DNA from: an uncultured Lachnospiraceae bacterium
GTDB taxonomy: Bacteria; Bacillota; Clostridia; Lachnospirales; Lachnospiraceae
Assembly (NCBI GenBank): GCA_910578845.1
Contig: CAJTSL010000081.1
Coordinates: 348-10,637, forward strand
Length of the DNA: 10,290 nucleotides
Direction of reading: 5' to 3'
In this document: piece after piece, positions 1 through 5,811 of the stretch
Layout: each line of letters opens with the position of its first letter
How positions within the stretch are numbered: position 1 is the stretch's first letter
Notes under the pieces: model-generated
Told to the model about the DNA's origin: nothing
Seen by the model: the letters and a program-made list of their open reading frames with translations, nothing else
Database searches by the model: none
Made by a program: the position numbers and the translations under genes

Positions 1-68
1 GTTATCTCTGCCGCATCTGTTGCACCTGTTATCTCTGCTGCGTCTAATGTACCTGTTATCTCTGCCGC
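1..68 (-). repeat. 27-base in-frame tandem repeat (AAEITGxxD)
   Basis: Units at 42-68 and 15-41, and a partial unit at 1-14, repeat with a 27-base period. They encode nine-residue units of the form AAEITG-xx-D. More degenerate copies extend to about position 120 (ITGVTE, MTGTTE). The array runs off the left edge, so its copy number is unknown. It lies in the proposed reading frame, which supports that frame being coding. Confidence 0.7.
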
Positions 69-299
69 ATTTGTTACTTCCGTTGTCCCTGTCATTTCTG
101 TTACACCTGTTATGTTTATCTCTTCTGTTCCCCTCCCAGTAATCTCAATAAAACCAGGCTGCATAGTCGCTGTTATTTCGCCATGCTTATGGAAAGAAAG
201 AAACAGATAACAGGAAATTGCCAAAACAAAAATGCCAATGAAACAGTTTGCCAACCTATGTATCATCTGTGCCCGCTCCCGTCTATCCCTCTGTCCCAT
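1..299 (-). CDS. Membrane-anchored Thr-rich repeat protein, C-terminus outside the window (partial)
   Basis: The frame is open from an ATG at 299 to the window edge (at least 99 codons), so the protein is incomplete. It starts with a basic segment (MGQRDRRERAQ), then one hydrophobic helix (about residues 16-33, LANCFIGIFVLAISCYLF), then a Thr/Glu/Ile-rich stretch with repeated ITG motifs. This arrangement fits an N-terminal membrane anchor or uncleaved signal followed by an extracytoplasmic linker. Starting at 299 overlaps the end of the CotH-like gene by 17 bases and has GGAGG about 15 bases upstream, which is long. An alternative in-frame ATG at 266 has GGGAG 9 bases upstream and would give a protein 11 residues shorter without overlap. 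Tight packing suggests co-transcription with the CotH-like gene. I recognise no family and cannot see the main domain. Confidence 0.6.
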   Translation of the reverse strand, partial: MGQRDRRERAQMIHRLANCFIGIFVLAISCYLFLSFHKHGEITATMQPGFIEITGRGTEEINITGVTEMTGTTEVTNAAEITGTLDAAEITGATDAAEI

Positions 300-1776
300 A
301 GTATTTGTCAAGAACCTCCATCCTCTCGGTCAGATACCGAATCAGTTCCCCGATCTTTTCCTCATAATGATTCTCGCCGTCCTTATTTGCTCCGCTCCTT
401 GCGATATATCCTGACTCACATAGATATGCCTGTAATTCGTCAACCAGTTTAAAAAGCGCATCATCCGAAATCGTCTCTTTCCTTAATTCCCTGTAACGCT
501 CTCCCATCCGCTGCTCCAAGTCCCCATCTTCCGTAACGCCTTCCTTTGCAGCCAAATCAACCAGCTCAGGCGTCAGCATTCTTTCCTGCGCTCTCCATGT
601 CATATATTGCAATCGGTTAGGGAAAATGCCAAAACTATATTCTATTTTCCCCGGCAACAAAAATGTCTGCCCCTGTTCCTCATCCCATGCAACATAGAAA
701 TCATTGGCAACATTTTCAAACGCATATGTCATCTCTAAAAACAAGAAATACTCTACAAGATTATCAAAACGAAATGCTTCCGCCTCATAGATATTCCCTA
801 CACTATTTTCTGGAGCAACACCTCTTTTTGCACCTGTATTTTCAGTCACACCGACCGTAGCGCTTTCTCCTGTACCGTCTCTTCGCATATCTATCGAAAC
901 AACTTTCCCATTTTCCTCAAGATCCAGATAATTTTCGTCTATACGAGGCGCCAACAGATACAGGCCACTATACTCACCGTTTATAATGACTTCTGCATAT
1001 CGGCACGGCCGATCAAGGCGTTCTCCTACATTTATGCGATTCCAAACAAGATACGCCAGCATAGAGCGAATATACGTCATATCCTGCTTACTTACTTCAT
1101 ATAGTTTCCATGCATCATATTTCCCCATATCTAAGACAGATAATTTCCTATGTTCATTTCCCTCTTTATTCATAAACTTTACCGTGTAGGTTTCCATGCT
1201 TTGGCTGCACTTAATCTCCGCATCTCCTTTTTTACATGAAATTGTGCCAATTTCTTCATCCATAGGATTCCATACATGAATGGCTCCTTGTATATATTGC
1301 ATCCCAGCTTTTTCTTGTGTATCAAGAACAACCACCGGCAATCCAGTAAATACAATTTTACATATCGTGTAGCTATCTTGCGTCGCAATCCAAACAGAAA
1401 AAGAATGGCTTTGCCGGAGAGCTTCGGCAAATTCATAGGCATAATCATCCTCCAGCATCCAAATAGCAATATTCTCTGATGCGGCAGTAATTGTCCCCCT
1501 ATACTCCTTCTGCCTCATGTCCTGGCAGATGTAAAAGCTATTACTTGCTTCATCATAAGGAATTGCCTGGTTCTCAAAAAGGAGCAAATCTTTTGCATTA
1601 TCTGCATGCGCAATATAATCTTTACCCGCACATATTTGTAGCAATCTTTCTTCGCTTTCGAGCTTAACATTACAAACCCTTCCACGATCCATAATATGAA
1701 AGACCAAGGTAAAAGCGCAAAGCAGCGTCATAAGGATAACACACCAGACTATCTTTTTATCAACTAACCTACTCAT
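283..1776 (-). CDS. CotH-like membrane-anchored protein, probably without kinase activity
   Basis: This 497-residue protein resembles the CotH family, secretory-pathway kinase-like proteins first known from spore coats. Residues 9-28 form one hydrophobic N-terminal helix, so the rest is probably outside the membrane. Family-like features include the segment with D232 and IR at 236-237 (QDMTYIRSMLAYLVW), the hallmark NGEYSGLYLL at 266-275, RID at 278-280, an Asp at 296 (SIDMRRD), and a C-terminal helix with ER (TERMEVLDKYYG). Where family members usually have a WDxD-SFG metal-binding motif, this protein reads PGKIEYSFG (375-383), so the Trp-Asp-x-Asp is lost. I infer an inactive or altered family member. 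The start is the first ATG after an in-frame TAG, but its ribosome site is weak. It has a strong promoter and overlaps the next gene at 299. Confidence 0.72.
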   Translation of the reverse strand: MSRLVDKKIVWCVILMTLLCAFTLVFHIMDRGRVCNVKLESEERLLQICAGKDYIAHADNAKDLLLFENQAIPYDEASNSFYICQDMRQKEYRGTITAASENIAIWMLEDDYAYEFAEALRQSHSFSVWIATQDSYTICKIVFTGLPVVVLDTQEKAGMQYIQGAIHVWNPMDEEIGTISCKKGDAEIKCSQSMETYTVKFMNKEGNEHRKLSVLDMGKYDAWKLYEVSKQDMTYIRSMLAYLVWNRINVGERLDRPCRYAEVIINGEYSGLYLLAPRIDENYLDLEENGKVVSIDMRRDGTGESATVGVTENTGAKRGVAPENSVGNIYEAEAFRFDNLVEYFLFLEMTYAFENVANDFYVAWDEEQGQTFLLPGKIEYSFGIFPNRLQYMTWRAQERMLTPELVDLAAKEGVTEDGDLEQRMGERYRELRKETISDDALFKLVDELQAYLCESGYIARSGANKDGENHYEEKIGELIRYLTERMEVLDKYYGTEG

Positions 1777-1821
1777 CTATTTACACAGACCAACATAATC
1801 CTTCCATTCTATATCATGTGG

Positions 1822-1912
1822 ATACATGTATTTATTAGTATACCTTTTACATTTCGTTAAGTCAACTAAATAAAGTTATTATCAACCAAACAAATACATA
1901 CAATATAGTATG
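1822..1912. promoter_or_regulatory. Cluster of ATAC/GTAT half-sites between divergent genes (possible operator)
   Basis: The spacer has a perfect 10-base palindrome ATACATGTAT (1822-1831) at the expected transcription start of the CotH-like gene. GTATAC (1838-1843) overlaps that gene's -10. CATAC-N6-GTATG (1897-1912) overlaps the likely -10 of the xre gene. These placements would suit binding by the adjacent Xre regulator at both promoters. That is inference; such short motifs can arise by chance in AT-rich DNA. Confidence 0.35.
1837..1865 (-). promoter_or_regulatory. Sigma-A type promoter for the CotH-like gene
   Basis: On the minus strand, TTGACT (1865-1860) is followed by a 17-base spacer and TATACT (1842-1837). 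Each hexamer matches the housekeeping consensus at five of six positions. The expected start site near 1830 gives a leader of roughly 50 bases before the ATG at 1776. Confidence 0.8.
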
Positions 1913-1928
1913 ATAGCCTAAAAGGAGG
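1904..1928 (+). promoter_or_regulatory. Probable -10 region and strong ribosome binding site of the xre gene
   Basis: AGGAGG at 1923-1928 lies six bases before the ATG at 1935, a near-ideal ribosome binding site. Overlapping -10-like hexamers TATAGT (1904-1909) and TATGAT (1909-1914) precede it. No good -35 is visible; TTATCA at 1879-1884 is weak and 19 bases from the first hexamer. The promoter may therefore be weak or depend on regulation. Confidence 0.5.
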
Positions 1929-1934
1929 TTTTAA

Positions 1935-2216
1935 ATGGTTGACTTTGGAAGCTCATTAAAAGTTTTGCGTTTAAAAGCAAATATGACGCAAGCACAGCTC
2001 GCCCTGAAACTAGGCCTGACAAAATCAGTCATAAGTGCTTATGAAACTGGGCTGCGCTTACCGTCCTACGATATTCTCATTCATATCGCCAAAATATTTA
2101 ATGTCAGCACCGATTATCTCTTAGGATTGGAAAATAGAAAAGACATTGATTTATCAGGACTTACACAGGAGGAAATTGATGCATTATTGCATCTGATTAG
2201 AGTCATGAAAAAATGA
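1935..2216 (+). CDS. Small Xre/SinR-type HTH transcriptional regulator
   Basis: This 93-residue protein is the only plus-strand gene. It is a single Cro/C1-type helix-turn-helix domain (about residues 7-64) with a short C-terminal helix. The scanning helix is TQAQLALKLGL (18-28) and the recognition helix TKSVISAYETGL (29-40). The ending IAKIFNVSTDYLLGLE is typical of HTH_3 proteins. Residues 74-92 (SGLTQEEIDALLHLIRVMK) probably form a dimerisation helix. There is no ligand or peptidase domain. It is divergent from the CotH-like gene across a spacer rich in inverted half-sites, so autoregulation and control of that gene are plausible but unproven. Its target and signal cannot be read from the sequence. 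A strong ribosome site fixes the start. Confidence 0.92.
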   Translation: MVDFGSSLKVLRLKANMTQAQLALKLGLTKSVISAYETGLRLPSYDILIHIAKIFNVSTDYLLGLENRKDIDLSGLTQEEIDALLHLIRVMKK

Positions 2217-2225
2217 AAGGAACAG

Positions 2226-2267
2226 AAAAACCTTACAGATTATCCAATCTAGGCAATCTGTAAGGTT
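2226..2267 (-). terminator. Intrinsic terminator of the lysA-like gene, probably shared with xre
   Basis: A perfect 13-bp stem pairs AACCTTACAGATT (2229-2241) with AATCTGTAAGGTT (2255-2267) around a 13-base loop. On the minus strand it is followed by a T run (2230-2226), which fits termination of the gene ending at 2296. It also lies 12 bases past the xre stop, but the plus side lacks a T run, so termination there would be weaker. Confidence 0.82.
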
Positions 2268-2295
2268 CTATACTTAATACCAACCACATGTTATT

Positions 2296-3564
2296 CTATT
2301 GTAGTTTATCAAAGACCTCAAAACAATCTAACGTAGCAAAATAATCCTTTGGCGTCTCCGCCCTTCTGATCAGTTCCACACTGCCATCCGTTTTCAGCAG
2401 AAGTTCCGCCGACCTTAACTTACCATTATAATTATACCCCATTGCATGGCCATGCGCACCGGTATCATGGATGACCAGATAATCACCTTTCTCAATTACC
2501 GGAAGCATCCTGTCAATAGCAAATTTATCATTATTCTCACATAAGGAACCCGTTACGTCATATTGATGGCTGCATGGGGATTCCTCTTTACCCAAGACCG
2601 TAATATGGTGGTATGCGCCATACATTGCAGGCCGCATCAGGTTAACGGCACAAGCATCTACGCCGATATACTCCTTATGCGTATGCTTCTCATGAATCAC
2701 CTTCGTTACAAGCTCTCCATAAGGCCCCATCATAAAGCGCCCCATCTCCGTATAGATCGCGACATTTCCCATGTCGGCTGTAACCAGCACCTCTTCGTAT
2801 ACTTTCCTGACGCCTTCCCCAATTGCTCTGATATCATTGGGTTCCTGGTCAGGCGTATAAGGAATGCCAACGCCACCGGATAAATTGATGAACGCAATCT
2901 CTACGCCAATCTCCTCTTTTAATCTGACCGCTACTTCAAAAAGCTGTTTTGCAAGCTGCGGATAATATTCATTTGTGACAGTATTGCTTGCTAGGAAAGC
3001 ATGCAATCCGAAATGCTGTACTCCTTTTTCCTTTAAAATCCGGTATCCCTCAAATAACTGCTCAGTCGTGAAACCGTATTTAGCGTCCCCAGGGTTATCC
3101 ATGATGCCATTGCCCATCTGAAAGACACCGCCCGGGTTATACCGGCAGCTCATCGTCTCTGGCAATTTCCCCAATATTCCTTCTAAGAAATCAATATGCG
3201 TAATATCATCCAAATTAATGATAGCACCTATCTTAGCCGCGTATTCATAATCTTCTGCCGGCGTATCATTAGAAGAAAACATCACTTCATTTCCATCAAT
3301 CCCCATTGCATGGCTTAACATCAACTCCGTCAGGGAAGAACAATCACATCCACAGCCATATTCATGCAGGATATTGATTAAGAAAGGATTCGGTGTCGCT
3401 TTTACTGCAAAATATTCCTTAAAACCTTTATTCCAGGAAAAAGCCTCCTTGACTGCTTCTACATTCTCCCGAATGCCTTTCTCATCATAAATATGGAATG
3501 GAGTGGGATATGTTTTTACAATCTCCTCAACTTTCTCTTTCGTGACAAACGGTATTTTCTTCAT
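2296..3564 (-). CDS. lysA: Diaminopimelate decarboxylase-like PLP enzyme
   Basis: This fold-type III PLP enzyme is predicted to decarboxylate meso-diaminopimelate to L-lysine, the last step of lysine synthesis, in the cytoplasm. Seen in 422 residues: PLP lysine K55 in YFAVKATPNP, the glycine loop SGGVGIPY (229-236), E273 with GR 275-276, RPAMYGAYHH (311-320), CENND (342-346) with the cross-subunit Cys and Asp, and the C-terminal DTGAHGHAMGYNYN (367-380). The usual HxGSQ motif is replaced: GLHAFLASN (186-194) puts Phe190 where a PLP-stacking His is normally found. An upstream ATG at 3606 is possible, but the one at 3564 has AAGGAG and TAAGG upstream and suits the promoter, which would leave almost no leader for 3606. 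A different substrate is possible, but DAP decarboxylase is the best call. Confidence 0.85.
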   Translation of the reverse strand: MKKIPFVTKEKVEEIVKTYPTPFHIYDEKGIRENVEAVKEAFSWNKGFKEYFAVKATPNPFLINILHEYGCGCDCSSLTELMLSHAMGIDGNEVMFSSNDTPAEDYEYAAKIGAIINLDDITHIDFLEGILGKLPETMSCRYNPGGVFQMGNGIMDNPGDAKYGFTTEQLFEGYRILKEKGVQHFGLHAFLASNTVTNEYYPQLAKQLFEVAVRLKEEIGVEIAFINLSGGVGIPYTPDQEPNDIRAIGEGVRKVYEEVLVTADMGNVAIYTEMGRFMMGPYGELVTKVIHEKHTHKEYIGVDACAVNLMRPAMYGAYHHITVLGKEESPCSHQYDVTGSLCENNDKFAIDRMLPVIEKGDYLVIHDTGAHGHAMGYNYNGKLRSAELLLKTDGSVELIRRAETPKDYFATLDCFEVFDKLQ

Positions 3565-3617
3565 TGGTACCTTATTCTCCTTATTTCCTAATTTTCTAAC
3601 TATCATATTACTTTGCT

Positions 3618-3646
3618 ATTCTATCACCCAACCGTTTATCCGTAAA
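3618..3646 (-). promoter_or_regulatory. Probable promoter of the lysA-like gene
   Basis: On the minus strand, TTTACG (3646-3641) is 17 bases from TAGAAT (3623-3618). The -10 matches five of six consensus positions and the -35 four. The start site expected near 3611 leaves about 47 bases to the ATG at 3564. No terminator hairpin is visible between ung and this promoter, so read-through from ung is also possible. Confidence 0.55.
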
Positions 3647-3703
3647 TAGCATTCTATAAATATCTGTAATTCATTTTCTTCATAATTATATTTCCGCTCT
3701 TAC

Positions 3704-4387
3704 TCAGGAATCTATGTTTTCAATCTGCCAGTCAATTGGCTCTATCCCATGTTCTTCCAAAAAAGCATTTGCCTGGCTAAAATGCTTGCATCCAAAAAAA
3801 CCGCGGTAAGCAGACAACGGACTAGGATGCGGCGCTTTTAGAATTAAATGATTCGGATTCGTCAACATGGAAATCTTGCTCTGGGCAGGCCGTCCCCACA
3901 ATAAATACACAATCGGCCTGTCTTGTGCATTGACCGCATGGATGACCGCATCCGTAAACTGCTCCCATCCCTTTCCCTGATGGGAATTCGCCTGATGCGC
4001 GCGCACGGTCAATACTGTATTTAATAACAGTACGCCTTGATCGGCCCACTTTTCCAGATAACCGTTATTCGGAATGTAACACCCCAGATCATCGTGCAAT
4101 TCCTGATATATATTCTGCAAGGACGGTGGTATCTCCTTCTGGTCCCGCGGTACGGAAAAGCTCATCCCATGCGCCTGATGCTCATTGTGATACGGGTCTT
4201 GTCCTAATAATAACACTTTCACTTTACTTAACGGTGTAAAATGAAATGCATTAAAAATATCATCCGCTGGCGGATAAACCACAACACGGCTATATTCTTC
4301 TTTAATAAATTGATATAACTGCTTATAATAAGGCTTTCTAAATTCTTCCGTAAGAGCTGCCGCCCAGTCATTGCTCAACATCGCCAT
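3704..4387 (-). CDS. ung: Uracil-DNA glycosylase, family 1
   Basis: Family 1 uracil-DNA glycosylase removes uracil from DNA to begin base excision repair. The 227-residue length is normal for the family. All signature motifs are present: the water-activating loop GQDPYH (62-67, catalytic D64), the uracil-stacking Phe in GMSFSVP (F77), N123 in LLNTVLTV for uracil recognition, and the DNA-intercalation loop HPSPLSAYRGFFG (187-199, catalytic H187). The ATG at 4387 has AAGGA seven bases upstream. The gene lies 21 bases after hisF in the same orientation and probably shares its transcript; I see no functional link to histidine synthesis, so this looks like simple co-transcription. Confidence 0.97.
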   Translation of the reverse strand: MAMLSNDWAAALTEEFRKPYYKQLYQFIKEEYSRVVVYPPADDIFNAFHFTPLSKVKVLLLGQDPYHNEHQAHGMSFSVPRDQKEIPPSLQNIYQELHDDLGCYIPNNGYLEKWADQGVLLLNTVLTVRAHQANSHQGKGWEQFTDAVIHAVNAQDRPIVYLLWGRPAQSKISMLTNPNHLILKAPHPSPLSAYRGFFGCKHFSQANAFLEEHGIEPIDWQIENIDS

Positions 4388-4408
4388 ATTGCTATCCTTC
4401 GTCTTTCT

Positions 4409-5170
4409 TTATAATCTGACAGAAATCCCTTTTTCATGCAAATATTGTTTTAAATCCCGTATTTCCATCTCTTTAAAGTGAAAAAGAGAAGCAGCAAGCG
4501 CCGCATCCGCTTTTCCTTCTGTAAAAGCCTCATAAAAATGCGCCATAGTACCCGCTCCGCCGGATGCAATGACAGGAATAGATACATTCTCAGATATCAT
4601 CCTTGTCAGTTCCAGATCATAACCAGCTTTCGTACCATCCCCATCCATGCTGGTCAAAAGGATTTCCCCAGCGCCAAGCTGGTCGGCCTGTATTGCCCAC
4701 TCCACGGCATCTATTCCCATATCGACACGGCCACCGTTCTTATAAATATTCCAGCCGCTCCCATCCATGCGCCTTTTAGCGTCAATTGCGACGACAACAC
4801 ACTGGCTGCCGAATTTATCTGCCGCATCAGCAATCAGCTTAGGGTTCATAATAGCAGCCGAATTGACAGCTACCTTGTCTGCCCCTTCACGCAGGATCAC
4901 CTTGAAGTCCTCTACGCTACGGATACCACCACCCACAGTAAATGGGATGAACACCTTTTCTGCAACTCGTCTGACCATTTCCACAGCCGTCTTCCTGGCA
5001 TCCGAAGAAGCCGTAATATCTAAGAAGACCAGTTCGTCCGCACCTGATTGGTCATAGGCAGCTCCAACTTCCGCAGGATCTCCTGCATCTCTAAAATTAA
5101 TGAAATTAACGCCTTTGACAACTCTGCCATCTTTTACATCCAGACAGGGAATAATTCTTTTCGTGTGCAT
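4409..5170 (-). CDS. hisF: Imidazole glycerol phosphate synthase, cyclase subunit HisF
   Basis: HisF is the (beta-alpha)8-barrel subunit of IGP synthase. It uses ammonia delivered from HisH to turn PRFAR into imidazole glycerol phosphate and AICAR, linking histidine and purine synthesis. With the ATG start at 5170 the protein has 253 residues, and both catalytic aspartates fall at their classical positions: D11 in CLDVKDGRVVKG and D130 in VVAIDAKR. The phosphate-binding loops VGGGIRS (79-85) and IASGGAG (201-207) are intact. A GTG at 5173 would add one residue, but GGGGAGG lies seven bases before the ATG, which also matches family N-termini (MxTKRIIPCLDV). The ATG overlaps the hisH stop in TGATG, so the two subunits are translationally coupled. 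Confidence 0.97.
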   Translation of the reverse strand: MHTKRIIPCLDVKDGRVVKGVNFINFRDAGDPAEVGAAYDQSGADELVFLDITASSDARKTAVEMVRRVAEKVFIPFTVGGGIRSVEDFKVILREGADKVAVNSAAIMNPKLIADAADKFGSQCVVVAIDAKRRMDGSGWNIYKNGGRVDMGIDAVEWAIQADQLGAGEILLTSMDGDGTKAGYDLELTRMISENVSIPVIASGGAGTMAHFYEAFTEGKADAALAASLFHFKEMEIRDLKQYLHEKGISVRL

Positions 5171-5811
5171 CACTCAACCTCCCCGGCATTTTCATGGCTT
5201 TGCTTGGATAATGCCAAGAAATTATTTAAAATTGTCAGGCCAACTTCAGAACTTTTCTCTGGATGGAACTGACAAGCAAATACATTGTCCCGCTCAACCG
5301 ATGCATGGATATGAGTCCCATACTCAGTAGACGCCGTCACGATGTTAGGATCTCCCGCCTGCAAATAATAGGAATGTACAAAATATACATAGGATTGTTC
5401 CGGTATATTCCAAAACAATCTGCCACGGTTAGGGTACGACAAAGAATTCCATCCGATATGGGGGATCTTCAAATCTCCCTGTTCCGGGATCTTTACAATT
5501 TTCCCTGGCAAGATGCCAAGCCCTTCTACCCCTGGGCTTTCTTCACTATTTTCAAATAACAACTGTAATCCAAGACAAATTCCCAAAAATGGAGTCTTCT
5601 GTTCTACAATTGAACGAATGATATCTACCAGGCCATACTGATGGAGTTTACTCATTGCATCGCCAAAAGATCCTACTCCCGGTAAAATTACATGTGTTGC
5701 GGATAAAAGCTGCTCTGGTTCTCGCGTCACAACTGCACTCTTTCCTAAAGACATCACAGCTTTCTCCACACTTTTCATGTTGCCGGCATCATAATCAATA
5801 ATCGCTACCAT
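5170..5811 (-). CDS. hisH: Imidazole glycerol phosphate synthase, glutaminase subunit HisH
   Basis: HisH is the class I glutamine amidotransferase subunit of IGP synthase; it hydrolyses glutamine and channels ammonia into HisF. The 213-residue protein carries the triad: nucleophile C79 in the elbow GICLGLQLL, and H183 and E185 in FACQFHPEKS. Other family landmarks are IIDYDAGN (4-11), LPGVGSFGDAM (43-53), PHIGWN (117-122) and YFVHSY (143-148). A GGAAGG site lies about eight bases before the ATG. The gene begins 17 bases inside the end of the acidic membrane-protein gene and ends overlapping hisF. Having these two his genes with no other his gene on either side implies a split pathway in this genome. 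Confidence 0.97.
   Translation of the reverse strand: MVAIIDYDAGNMKSVEKAVMSLGKSAVVTREPEQLLSATHVILPGVGSFGDAMSKLHQYGLVDIIRSIVEQKTPFLGICLGLQLLFENSEESPGVEGLGILPGKIVKIPEQGDLKIPHIGWNSLSYPNRGRLFWNIPEQSYVYFVHSYYLQAGDPNIVTASTEYGTHIHASVERDNVFACQFHPEKSSEVGLTILNNFLALSKQSHENAGEVE

Noticed and set aside
1..68. Short direct repeats considered as a CRISPR array or origin iterons
   Set aside because: The units are contiguous 27-base repeats with no unique spacers. They keep an open reading frame encoding AAEITGxxD.
183..452. Plus-strand open frame of 89 codons near the left edge
   Set aside because: It overlaps, in antisense, the end of the CotH-like gene and the start of the repeat-protein gene, both of which have coherent features; it shows no domain of its own.
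4478..5023. A 181-codon plus-strand open frame opposite hisF
   Set aside because: It lies wholly antisense to hisF, whose catalytic residues and family length are intact; its translation shows no recognisable domain.
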